From Microlunatus sagamiharensis (lineage in GTDB: Bacteria > Actinomycetota > Actinomycetes > Propionibacteriales > Propionibacteriaceae), in assembly GCF_900105785.1 (NCBI RefSeq), contig NZ_LT629799.1:3534001-3598000 (forward strand): a stretch of 64,000 nucleotides of DNA. Direction: 5' to 3'. Numbering within the stretch: position 1 is the stretch's first letter; each line of letters begins with the position of its first letter. Positions 56,515-64,000 of the stretch are shown here, piece after piece. A program made the position numbers and the translations under genes. The notes under the pieces were generated by a model that saw only the letters and a list, made by a program, of their open reading frames with translations, did not search any database and was not told where the DNA came from.

Positions 56515-57354
56515 GTGGAGCGTGGACGTGCAGGGCTGAGCTCGGTGACCGTCCCGTCGATGGCGTTGCCCGAGCTCGTCGACCGGAGCAGCGCGGCGGG
56601 CCTGGGCGGGATCGGGCTGTGGTCCTCCTCCTGGGAGACCCTCGGCGTGGACGAGGCCGCCCGGCTGGTCCGGACGGCAGGGCTGCGGGTCAGCTCGGTG
56701 TGCCGGGCCGGGATGTTCCCCGCCCGCGACGACGCGGCGAGGGAGGCGGGCCGGAGCGACAACCACCTCCTCGTGGAGGCAGCCCGGGTCCTCGACGCCG
56801 AGGCGCTGGTCGTCGTGTGCGGCGCCGCGGTCGGCACGGACCTGACCCGCGCGCGTCGCGAGGTCGCCGAGGGGCTGGCCGGGCTCGCCGACCACGCACG
56901 CGCCCACGGCGTGCGGCTGGCCGTGGAACCGATGCACCCGATGATGATCGCGGACCGGTCCGTGGTGACGAGCCTGCGCGAGGCCGTGGACCTGGTCGAG
57001 ACGCTGGACCACCCCGCCGTCGGTCTGGCGCTCGACGCCTACCACGTGTGGTGGGACGCCTACTGGCGCGAGGAGCTCGCCCGGGCGCCGCACCGGCTCC
57101 TCGCCGTCCAGGTCTCCGACTGGGTCACGCCCGTCGTGCACCAGCTCCGCAGCCGCGGCATGCCCGGCGAGGGGGTGGTCGACCTCGACGGCTTCCTCCA
57201 GACCGTGACGGGCAGCGGCTTCGACGGCGTCGTCGAGGTCGAGGTGCTCAGCGACGCCTGGGACGCGCGGCCCGCGGACGTCGCCTTCGCGGCTGCCCTC
57301 GCCGGGGTCGACGCGCTCGGCGCCCTGGCGGGGGCGCGCGCCGAGGACGGCTGA
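56515..57354 (+). CDS. Sugar phosphate isomerase/epimerase-type TIM barrel protein
   Basis: 279 residues from the GTG at 56515, one base after the DUF993 stop. It has the AP-endonuclease 2/xylose isomerase-like barrel: ARAHGVRLAVEPMHPM (Glu metal ligand), VGLALDAYHVWWD (Asp-His ligands), LLAVQVSDW, and FDGVVEVEVLSD (C-terminal Glu). Such enzymes isomerise or epimerise ketoses or their acids. Its coupling with DUF993 points to sugar-acid or polyol breakdown. Confidence 0.85.
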   Translation: MERGRAGLSSVTVPSMALPELVDRSSAAGLGGIGLWSSSWETLGVDEAARLVRTAGLRVSSVCRAGMFPARDDAAREAGRSDNHLLVEAARVLDAEALVVVCGAAVGTDLTRARREVAEGLAGLADHARAHGVRLAVEPMHPMMIADRSVVTSLREAVDLVETLDHPAVGLALDAYHVWWDAYWREELARAPHRLLAVQVSDWVTPVVHQLRSRGMPGEGVVDLDGFLQTVTGSGFDGVVEVEVLSDAWDARPADVAFAAALAGVDALGALAGARAEDG

Positions 57355-57364
57355 CGACCTCGGC

Positions 57365-58408
57365 TCAGGAAGCGCGGTGGGCGGCCGGGTGCGGGGCCGG
57401 TCCCGTCGAGTCGCGGAAGATCGCCGACGTGTCGAACGTGACGTGCGTGACGTCGTCGGGGTCCTCCAGCAGCCGCACCAGCGCCTCCCAGGCTGCCGCC
57501 CCGAGCCGGCCCTCGTGCATCCGGGCCGTGGTGAGCCTCGGGGTCAGCCAGTGCGCGAGCCGCGTGTCGTCGAAGCCGGTCACCGAGACGTCGTCCGGGA
57601 CCTTGACCGACAGGTCACGCAGCACGGCCACGACCTCTGCGGCGGTCAGGTCGTTGGCCGCCAGGACCGCGGTGCAGCCCCGGCCGAGGAGGGTGACGAG
57701 GGCCTCCGCGAGACCTGACGCCGCGTCGTCGAGGGGGAGCTCCCAGACCTCGCCGCCGTGAGAGCGGACCAGCTGCTCGATCAGGGTCCAGCGGTGCCGG
57801 TTCTGCTCCGACGCCAGGCGGGCCCCGAGGAAGGCGAAGCGCTGGTGGCCACTCGCCAGCAGCGCCTCGACGTGCTCCCGCGTCGCGCCGAGGACGTCGG
57901 TCTCCACGCTCGCCACGGCAGGGAGGTCGACGAAGCGGCGGTTGACCGTGACCAACGGCTTGCGCGCGCCGAGCAGCCGGCCCAGGTCGGGCGGGCCGCA
58001 GCGCGGGCTGCACATGATCAGCCCGTCGGCGCGCTGGAGGAGGGCGGCGGCCAGGCCGAGCTCCTCCTCGACCCGGTCGGAGGAGTCGCCGATCAAGGTG
58101 TGGAAGCCGGCCGCACCCGCGTCGCGCACCACGGCGTGGACCATCGCCGTGAAGTGCTGGTTGCCGAGGTCGGGCACCAGCACCGCGATGTTGCCGGCCC
58201 GGCCGGTGACCAGCGCCTGGGCGGCGACGTTGGTGGAGTAGCCGAGGTGCGCGGCCGCGTCCAGGACCCGCGTGCGCGTCTCGTCCGAGACGAACTTGGG
58301 CGAGCCGCTGAGGACCCGCGAGACGCTCGCGACCGAGACCCCTGCCGTCGCGGCGACCTCCTTCACGGTCGGCCGGTGGCGGTCGGGCGGCGGGCTCACC
58401 GCCGACAC
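57365..58408 (-). CDS. LacI-family transcriptional regulator
   Basis: 347 residues from the GTG at 58408; a GTG at 58399 is also possible. The N-terminal helix-turn-helix TVKEVAATAGVSVASVSRVLSGSPKFVSDETRTRVLDAAAHLGYSTN is the classic LacI/PurR DNA-binding unit with hinge. The effector domain follows (GNIAVLVPDLGNQHFTAMVHAV ... VSVTGFDDTRLAHWLTPRLTT). The two identical palindromes at 55320 and 63019 are of LacI type and flank the cluster, so this regulator very likely controls it. The likely inducer is a pathway metabolite. Confidence 0.93.
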   Translation of the reverse strand: MSAVSPPPDRHRPTVKEVAATAGVSVASVSRVLSGSPKFVSDETRTRVLDAAAHLGYSTNVAAQALVTGRAGNIAVLVPDLGNQHFTAMVHAVVRDAGAAGFHTLIGDSSDRVEEELGLAAALLQRADGLIMCSPRCGPPDLGRLLGARKPLVTVNRRFVDLPAVASVETDVLGATREHVEALLASGHQRFAFLGARLASEQNRHRWTLIEQLVRSHGGEVWELPLDDAASGLAEALVTLLGRGCTAVLAANDLTAAEVVAVLRDLSVKVPDDVSVTGFDDTRLAHWLTPRLTTARMHEGRLGAAAWEALVRLLEDPDDVTHVTFDTSAIFRDSTGPAPHPAAHRAS

Positions 58409-58418
58409 ACTAAACCGC

Positions 58419-59201
58419 TCAGAACATGACCCCGCCCCCGTTGAGGTGCAGCGTCTGCCCGTGCAGGAGGGAGGCCGCGGGGGACGCGAGGAACACCACC
58501 GCCGGGGCGATCTGGTCCGGCTCGTGGAGGGTCCCGGTGACCGAGCCCCCCGTCCGGTCGCGGACCCAGGCCTCGTCGTCGACCAGGTCGGCGATGAGCG
58601 GGGTGACCACAGGACCCGGGGCCACCGCGTTGACGCGGATGCGCGGACCGATCTCCCGGGCCAGCGAGCGGGTGAGACCGACGAGCCCCGCCTTCGCCGC
58701 GACGTACGCCGAGAAGCCACGCGCACCCTTGAAGGCGAGCTGGGAGGCGACGTTGACGACCGAGCCGACCTCGAGGTCCTGCGCCGCGAACCGCTGGGTC
58801 ATCGTCATCGGGCTCGTGAGGTCGCTGGCGAGGGTGGCCTCCCACTGCGCGCGCGTCATGTCCGCGAGGTCGGCCTGCACCATCATCCCGGCGTTGTTGA
58901 CCAGGCACGTGCAGCGGCCGAAGCGCCGAGCCACCGCCTCGAACACCGCGTCGACCTCGGCGTCGAGCGTCAGGTCGCCCTCGACGACGAGCGCCGAGCA
59001 CCCGAGGCCCTCGACCCCGGCCCGCACCTCCTCGGCGACGGCGGGCTGGTCGAGGTGGTGCACGACCACGTCCGCCCCGGCCCGGGCGGCCGCGATCGCG
59101 ATGGGACGACCGAGGCCGCCCGTCGCGCCGCTGACCAGGACCGTCTCCCCGCGCAGGCTGAAGTCCGGGTTGACGGCGCCCACGCGGTCCACGGGACTCA
59201 C
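58419..59201 (-). CDS. SDR-family oxidoreductase
   Basis: 260 residues from the GTG at 59201, overlapping the transporter stop by 4 bases. TVLVSGATGGLGRPIAIA is the TGxxxGxG cofactor loop, LVNNAGMM the NNAG motif, NVASQ supplies the catalytic Ser and SAYVAAKAG the YxxxK. C-terminal LHLNGGGVMF is typical. It oxidises or reduces a hydroxyl/keto group of the pathway intermediate, with NAD(P) preference not clear. It belongs to the - strand operon starting at 63006. Confidence 0.9.
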   Translation of the reverse strand: MSPVDRVGAVNPDFSLRGETVLVSGATGGLGRPIAIAAARAGADVVVHHLDQPAVAEEVRAGVEGLGCSALVVEGDLTLDAEVDAVFEAVARRFGRCTCLVNNAGMMVQADLADMTRAQWEATLASDLTSPMTMTQRFAAQDLEVGSVVNVASQLAFKGARGFSAYVAAKAGLVGLTRSLAREIGPRIRVNAVAPGPVVTPLIADLVDDEAWVRDRTGGSVTGTLHEPDQIAPAVVFLASPAASLLHGQTLHLNGGGVMF

Positions 59202-60553
59202 CGGGCCGCTCCACGAGCAGCCGGCTGCGTGACGACCATGTCGCCGACGCGGGCCCGGGCGACCAGCAGGCAGACGACCGAGACGGCGCAGACCACCGCG
59301 AGGAACGCGGCCACGAGCCACGGCTGGCCGCCGCTCGCCGCGACCAGGGCGGCCGCGATCAGCGGGGCCGGCCCACCGACGATGGTGCCGGCGAGCTCGC
59401 GCGAGATCGCGACCCCCGAGTAGCGCACCTCCGGGGGGAAGAGGTTGACCAGGAAGGCGCCCTGGGCCCCGCCCATCGCCCCGAAGGAGATCGAGTACGT
59501 CACCACCAGCCCGAGCACGATCAGCAGCGGCGCGCGGGTGTCGATGAGGAGGAAGAACGGGAAGGCCATCATCAGGCACCAGGCAGCACCGGCCAGGAAA
59601 ACCCGGGGCGCGCCGATCCTGTCCGCGAGGTGGCCGAAGCCCGCCGCGAGCACGGCGCCGACGAGCGAGGCCGTCAGCGAGGCGGCGAGCGTCACCGACC
59701 GCCCGACGTCCAGGGTGCCGGTCAGGTAGCTGATGGCGAACGTGGTGGTGATGTACGACATCGCCTGGTGGCCGGACATGGCCCCGAAGCCGAGGAGGAC
59801 CTCGCGCCAGTGGGTCCGGAGCAGCCCGAAGAGCGGCACCCGGACGGTGGTGGCCACCCGCTCGGTGCGCTCCTGGGCCGCGAGGAACTCGGGCGTCTCC
59901 TCGATGCGGCGCCGGATGAAGACGGCGACGACGAAGATCACCGCGCTGAACCAGAAGGGGACGCGCCAGCCCCAGCTCAGGAACTGCTCATCGGGCAGCT
60001 GCGAGACCACGAGGAAGGTGACGACCCCGAGCGCCGAGCCGACCGCGGTCGCGCCGTTGGGCACGGCGGTCCCGAAGGCGCGGCGCGAGGGCCGGACCGT
60101 CTCGGCGATGATCGTCATGACCCCGGCGAGCTCGGCCCCGGCCCCGGCCCCCTGGCACAGCCGCAGCAGCACGAGCAGGACGGGCGCCCAGAGGCCGATC
60201 GAGGCGTAGGTCGGCAGGCAGCCCATGAGGAAGGTCGAGCCGCCCATCAGGAACAGGGTGAAGACCAGGGCGGGCTTGCGCCCCAGCCGGTCGCCGAAGT
60301 TCGCGATGAGCAGCCCGCCGACCGGTCGGGCGAAGAAGCCGATGGCGAAGGTGGCGAAGGAGGCCAGCGTCGCCGCCGCCGGCGAGAGGTCGCTGGAGAA
60401 GAAGAGCGGCCCGATGACCAGCGCGGACGCCGCCCCGAAGAGGCCGAAGTCGTACCACTCGACGACCGAGCCGACGACGCCGGCCCAGAGGACGCGGCGC
60501 TCCTGCGTCGGGTCGACGTCGCGCTCGGGGTCGAGCGTGCTCGGACTGCTCAT
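59198..60553 (-). CDS. MHS-type MFS transporter (metabolite:H+ symporter)
   Basis: 451 residues from the ATG at 60553 with AAGGAG upstream. Twelve transmembrane helices. The start VVGSVVEWYDFGLFGAASALVIGPLFF and the loop FATFAIGFFARPVGGLLIANFGDRLGRK are the MHS-family signatures (shikimate, alpha-ketoglutarate and betaine symporters). CLPTYASIGLWAPVLLVLLR follows. It probably imports the organic acid that the cluster degrades. Coupled to the SDR gene downstream. Confidence 0.9.
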   Translation of the reverse strand: MSSPSTLDPERDVDPTQERRVLWAGVVGSVVEWYDFGLFGAASALVIGPLFFSSDLSPAAATLASFATFAIGFFARPVGGLLIANFGDRLGRKPALVFTLFLMGGSTFLMGCLPTYASIGLWAPVLLVLLRLCQGAGAGAELAGVMTIIAETVRPSRRAFGTAVPNGATAVGSALGVVTFLVVSQLPDEQFLSWGWRVPFWFSAVIFVVAVFIRRRIEETPEFLAAQERTERVATTVRVPLFGLLRTHWREVLLGFGAMSGHQAMSYITTTFAISYLTGTLDVGRSVTLAASLTASLVGAVLAAGFGHLADRIGAPRVFLAGAAWCLMMAFPFFLLIDTRAPLLIVLGLVVTYSISFGAMGGAQGAFLVNLFPPEVRYSGVAISRELAGTIVGGPAPLIAAALVAASGGQPWLVAAFLAVVCAVSVVCLLVARARVGDMVVTQPAARGAAR

Positions 60554-60611
60554 GGAGGACTCCTTCGTCACAGGCGGGTGGTGGGTGCGGCAGCCGTGGT
60601 TGCAGCGGGTC

Positions 60612-62153
60612 TCAGGCGGGGTAGGACCGGTCGAACAGGGACCGGTCCATGACGCGGAGGGTCGGTGCTCGGCGGAGGTCGAAGCCGACGTGCGCGGCGA
60701 CGTCACGCTCGACGTCGATCCCGGGGGCGACCTCGACGAGCACCAGGCGGCCCTCGTCGTCGACCTCGAACACGGCGCGCTCGGTGACGAAGACGACCCT
60801 CTGGCCACGGGCGTGGGCGAGGACGCCGTTGAAGCAGACCTGCTCGACGGTGTCCACGAACCGTTGCGAACGACCCTCGCGGACGATGCGCAGCGCGCCG
60901 GCCTCGTGGTCCCAACCGGTCTCCAGCCCGCCCGCGGTGAGGGTGCCGCTGAACACGACGGCGTGCGCGCCCTGGCTGATGTTCACGAACCCGCCGACGC
61001 CGACGATGCGACCGCCGAAGCGGCTGATGTTGACGTCGCCGCGGCCGGACACCTCGGCGAAGGACAGGAAGGCGAGGTCGAGCCCGCCGCCGTCGTAGAG
61101 GTCGAACTGGTACGGCTGGTCGACCATCGCGTCGAAGTTCACGGCCGCGCCGGCGTCGAGCCCGCTCATCGGCAGCCCGCCGACGAGGCCCTGCTCGTTC
61201 GTCAGCACGACCTGGTCGAGCATCCCGTCCTCCGCCGCGGCCAGGGCGACGCCGGTGGAGATCCCCGAGCCGAGGTTGCACACGGCGCCGGCGCGCAGCT
61301 CCTGCGCGGCGCGCCGGGCGATGAGGGCCCGCGGACCGGCGACGAGCGGCGGCAGCGAGGTGACCTCCACGCGGGCCTGCCCGGCGTACGCGGGGCTGTC
61401 CGCGGTGAGGTAGGTCGTGGGCTGGTCGGGGACGAGGACCACGAGGTCGACCAGGAAGTGCGGGATCTTGACCTGCTTCGGAGGCAGCTCCCCCGCCCCG
61501 GCCTGCCGGGCGACCTGCACGACCACGGTCCCGCCGCGGTTGTGCACCAGCTGGGCCATCGAGAGCATCTCGCCGAAGTAGGCCTCGCCCTCCATGGAGA
61601 CGTTGCCGGCGGCGTCCACCGTGGTGCCCCGCAGCAGGGCGACCTGGGCGTGGACCGCCGGGTAGAAGACGTAGGGCCGTCCCTCCAGCTCGACGGCGCG
61701 CGACGGCGGGTCGTCGCTCGGCCGCCCCTGGCTGCCGCCGCCCTCGCGCGGGTCGACGTAGGTGCCGAGGCCGACCTCGGTGAGCAGACCGGGACGGCCT
61801 CCGGCCGACTCGCGCATGAGCTGCGACAACGAGCCCTGGGGGACGCAGAAGAGCTCGATCTCCTCCTCCGCCGCCGCCTGGGCGATGCCGGGTGCGTCCA
61901 CGACGGTCCCGCACACGACCCGGCGCAGGAGACCGCGGTGCCTCAGCCGGTGCGCACCCAGGGTCGCCTTGTCGCCGAGACCCACGGGGTGGACCGCGGT
62001 CAGCGCCGTGGGCGACGCCGTGGCGAGGAAGCGTGCCTCGAGGGCGGCGATCAGGGCCTCGGGCACGGCGTGGCCGCCCCCGCTGCCGCCGATGACGACG
62101 GTGTCGCCGTCGGCGACGTGGCGCGCGGCCTCCTCGGCGGTCACGATCTGCAT
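60612..62153 (-). CDS. Acyl-CoA:acetate/3-ketoacid CoA-transferase (fused alpha-beta)
   Basis: 513 residues from the ATG at 62153. The alpha-type half has DGDTVVIGGSGGGHAVPEALI and GTYVDPREGGG; the beta-type half has GAVCNLGSGISTGVA and VLTNEQGLVGGLPMSG, where the conserved Glu of (T/E)xEQG forms the thioester-anhydride with CoA. Single-chain members include propionate and oxalate CoA-transferases. It probably activates the pathway acid as a CoA thioester before hydration. Confidence 0.9.
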   Translation of the reverse strand: MQIVTAEEAARHVADGDTVVIGGSGGGHAVPEALIAALEARFLATASPTALTAVHPVGLGDKATLGAHRLRHRGLLRRVVCGTVVDAPGIAQAAAEEEIELFCVPQGSLSQLMRESAGGRPGLLTEVGLGTYVDPREGGGSQGRPSDDPPSRAVELEGRPYVFYPAVHAQVALLRGTTVDAAGNVSMEGEAYFGEMLSMAQLVHNRGGTVVVQVARQAGAGELPPKQVKIPHFLVDLVVLVPDQPTTYLTADSPAYAGQARVEVTSLPPLVAGPRALIARRAAQELRAGAVCNLGSGISTGVALAAAEDGMLDQVVLTNEQGLVGGLPMSGLDAGAAVNFDAMVDQPYQFDLYDGGGLDLAFLSFAEVSGRGDVNISRFGGRIVGVGGFVNISQGAHAVVFSGTLTAGGLETGWDHEAGALRIVREGRSQRFVDTVEQVCFNGVLAHARGQRVVFVTERAVFEVDDEGRLVLVEVAPGIDVERDVAAHVGFDLRRAPTLRVMDRSLFDRSYPA

Positions 62154-62214
62154 GCTTGGCTCCTTGGCGTCGGTCCGTGGTGGGCAGGGCAGGGCGAGGA
62201 CCGCCCGTCGCGCC

Positions 62215-63006
62215 TCAGTCGTGGGTGAAGACCGCGGGCCGCTTGCCGAGGAAGGCGGCGACCCCCTCGCGCACGTCCCGGGTCGGGTAGAGCGCCGCGA
62301 TGCGGGTCGCCTCCTCGGCGTGGCCCGCGGCGGCCCCGTGCAGCAGTCCGGTGCGCAGGCAGTGCTTGGTCGCCTGGACGCCACCCCGGGGCAGCACCGC
62401 GAGTCGGCGCGCGAGCGCCATCGCCACGGCCTCGCCCTCGCCGGTCGCGGCCGGCTCGGTCGCCAGCCCCCAGTCGAGGGCGGTGGCGGCGTCGATGCTC
62501 TCGCCGAGCAGCAGGAGGCGTGCCGCGCGTCCGGCTCCCACCAGGGCAGGCAGGCGCTGCGTGCCGCCGCCCGAGGCGAACACCCCGACGGCGACCTCGG
62601 GGAAGCCGAGGACGGCGTCCTGCTCGACCACGCGGACGTCCGCGGTGAGGGAGAGCTCGAGGCCACCGCCCAGCGTGTGGCCCCGGAGGACCGCGACGAC
62701 CGGCTGCGGGAGCTCCGCCCAGGCCGCGTACGCCTCGTGCTCGACCTGGGAGACCCGCAGTCCCGCCTCGGTGTCGGTGGGGAAGCCGTTCAGGTCCGAA
62801 CCCACCGACAGCGACGCCGCCGACGCGGACGACAGGACCACGGCGCGGACGTCGGGGTCGTCGCCGAGCTCGTCAGCGACCTCGCGGAGCCGGGCCCGCA
62901 TGGCGTCCGTGATCGGGCTGAGGCGCCCGTTCTCCAGCCGGACCACCGCGACCGCGCGATCAGGGCCTCGGCCGCGGCTGAGGCTCACAGAACCGGGAGC
63001 CGACAC
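62215..63006 (-). CDS. Enoyl-CoA hydratase/isomerase family protein
   Basis: 263 residues from the GTG at 63006 with AAGGAGGG upstream. Crotonase motifs: VLRGHTLGGGLELSLTADVRVVEQDAVLGFPEVAVGVFASGGGTQRLPALVG, with the oxyanion-hole Gly and candidate catalytic Glu. It hydrates or isomerises an acyl-CoA. It is the first gene of the - strand part of the cluster, and an operator lies 13 bases before the start codon. Confidence 0.9.
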   Translation of the reverse strand: MSAPGSVSLSRGRGPDRAVAVVRLENGRLSPITDAMRARLREVADELGDDPDVRAVVLSSASAASLSVGSDLNGFPTDTEAGLRVSQVEHEAYAAWAELPQPVVAVLRGHTLGGGLELSLTADVRVVEQDAVLGFPEVAVGVFASGGGTQRLPALVGAGRAARLLLLGESIDAATALDWGLATEPAATGEGEAVAMALARRLAVLPRGGVQATKHCLRTGLLHGAAAGHAEEATRIAALYPTRDVREGVAAFLGKRPAVFTHD

Positions 63007-63018
63007 TGGCCCTCCTTC

Positions 63019-63034
63019 AGGTAAGCGATTACCT
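63019..63034. promoter_or_regulatory. LacI-type operator AGGTAAGCGATTACCT
   Basis: Exact reverse complement of the 55320-55335 site, 13 bases upstream of the enoyl-CoA hydratase GTG. The match extends to an 18-base palindrome-like unit with C and G at the ends. Its position would block transcription or translation initiation. Confidence 0.8.
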
Positions 63035-63292
63035 GACCATAGGGGGCCGGTCGGACGTACGCAAGCTCGCCCGGCTCGTGGCGGCTTCGCCAGGCTGCAG
63101 GAGGTTCTCGGACGTCCGCCCCGGCACCCGTGGGACACCACTCCGCATGGGGCTGGGCGTTCGACGTCCCGCGCCGGTCGGGCCCGAGCACGACGCCGTT
63201 CGGCCGAGCCGTGGAGCAATAGGGCGAAAGCCCCACGCGGAACCTGAAGGACGCCTAAGGTCAGCGCACCCCCGAACTCAGAAAGGGCCCTC

Positions 63293-64000
63293 ATGCGCCC
63301 CGCTCTGCCCGTCCTGGCCGCCGGCACCCTCGCCGCTGCCGCGCTCCTCGTCCCCACCGCGGCCTCGGCCGACACGCAGTCGCCGTGGCTCCGGCAGCAC
63401 CACCAGACGCAGTCCCAGAAGCGGGTCAACGACCCGAACTTCGCCCTGCGGTGGCACGTCGTGAACCACAAGGTCACCGTGCTGGCGCGCGACCGTGTCG
63501 CCGTGCCGTTCGTCTACAGCTGCGGCGACGCGCAGAACCCCACGACCATCGCGGTGAGTCCCGGTGTCTTCCAGGACACGTACAGCGAGGACGACAAGGC
63601 CAGTGCCTACTTCGAGAGCTCCGACGACGACACGGTGCCCTTCCCCGTCTTCACCTGCGACAGCAAGGAGCACACCCTGAAGACCGTTCTGACGGCCGAC
63701 CCCGAGGACAGCGCGAAGGGCTTCGAGAACGGCACCGTCGAGGTCGGGATCCTCGTGCTCGGCCCGTTCAACCCCATCCCTCCCGTCCCTCCCGTCCAGG
63801 GCGCGAGGACCAGCCCCAGCGGGGACGAGACGATCGTGCCGGTCGAGGACGGGATCCCCGACGAGTTCGGTCCGAGGTTCGAGCACGCCGTCGTCGGCAC
63901 CAACAAGGTGCGCGACGCGCGGGCGAAGGTGGCGGTCACCGTCAACGCCACGCCCGAGACGACGCCGCCCGGGTCGAAGATCACCGTCAAGGGCACCGTC
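63293..64000 (+). CDS. Secreted protein of unknown function, partial
   Basis: Open from the ATG at 63293 to the window edge (236 codons). The signal peptide MRPALPVLAAGTLAAAALLV is cleaved near TAASA (residue 26). The mature part is Asp/Thr/Pro-rich, beta-type (FALRWHVVNHKVTVLARDRV ... VPFVYSCGDAQ), with two cysteines and a Pro-rich linker (NPIPPVPPVQG) before what looks like an immunoglobulin-like domain (VAVTVNATPETTPPG). No family recognised. The C-terminus lies outside the window. Confidence 0.65.
   Translation, partial: MRPALPVLAAGTLAAAALLVPTAASADTQSPWLRQHHQTQSQKRVNDPNFALRWHVVNHKVTVLARDRVAVPFVYSCGDAQNPTTIAVSPGVFQDTYSEDDKASAYFESSDDDTVPFPVFTCDSKEHTLKTVLTADPEDSAKGFENGTVEVGILVLGPFNPIPPVPPVQGARTSPSGDETIVPVEDGIPDEFGPRFEHAVVGTNKVRDARAKVAVTVNATPETTPPGSKITVKGTV

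Noticed and set aside
1-64000. tRNA, rRNA or other structural RNA genes
   Set aside because: None recognised by eye on either strand; a covariance-model search (tRNAscan-SE, Rfam) would be the decisive test.

Overview
The window is about 64 kb of high-GC DNA from an actinobacterium. CrgA, DUF881, GAF-ANTAR, EfeUOB with an IdeR-type iron box, and a Tad locus with a LysM/BTAD partner suggest a Propionibacteriales-type host such as Nocardioidaceae or a relative. That placement is an inference from gene content; there is no rRNA or tRNA gene here to test it.

Layout. 1-3.5 kb: the end of a formaldehyde dehydrogenase gene, an NAD(P)-binding epimerase-like protein, an HNH protein, a GAF-ANTAR antiterminator, a small membrane-protein gene broken by an internal TAG, and a DoxX-like protein. 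3.6-6.9 kb and 15.0-17.1 kb: two blocks of the aerobic cobalamin pathway, cobG-cobH-cobIJ on + and cobL-cobM on -. Between them lies a polymorphic toxin locus: a WXG100 protein, a 1870-residue RHS/YD-repeat protein with a variable C-terminus, and a pentapeptide-repeat protein in the position of an immunity gene. 17.2-42.0 kb (- strand): a Tad (Flp) pilus locus running flp, two TadE-like, one TadG-like, CpaB, TadZ, TadA, TadB, TadC, LysM/BTAD. TadA is split in two by a 15,246-bp integrative element (22,635-37,881).

The element. Its large serine recombinase gene starts inside the attachment-site arm. Joining the two ends rebuilds a 52-bp attP with perfect 9-bp inverted ends placed symmetrically around a GG core, and joining the flanks restores tadA in frame (510 codons). 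It carries a RepA-like ATPase beside iteron-like GTGAAGGG repeats, small - strand genes, an HNH endonuclease with a zinc-ribbon partner, a Panacea-Doc toxin-antitoxin pair, an Abi_2/HEPN protein, two HTH regulators, a retropepsin-like protein, and several secreted or membrane cargo proteins (I36 inhibitor-like, lipoprotein, GH15-like, DUF1707). I recognise no capsid, portal, large terminase or conjugation genes, so it is a small integrative or satellite-type element rather than a complete prophage or ICE.

42.4-53.2 kb: DUF881 protein, crgA, a MATE transporter whose C-terminal tail is encoded by a repeat array, the efeUOB iron-uptake operon behind tandem IdeR-like boxes, a protein of unknown function, an SGNH hydrolase, a sigma-factor-like membrane protein, a 36-residue membrane peptide, homocysteine S-methyltransferase and a Rieske lipoprotein. 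53.6-63.0 kb: a catabolic cluster (glycerate kinase, MaoC hydratase, DUF993, TIM-barrel isomerase, LacI regulator, SDR, MHS-type transporter, CoA-transferase, enoyl-CoA hydratase). Identical 16-bp operators stand at both of its promoter regions, which suggests one LacI regulon for an uncharacterised substrate. The window ends inside a secreted protein gene.
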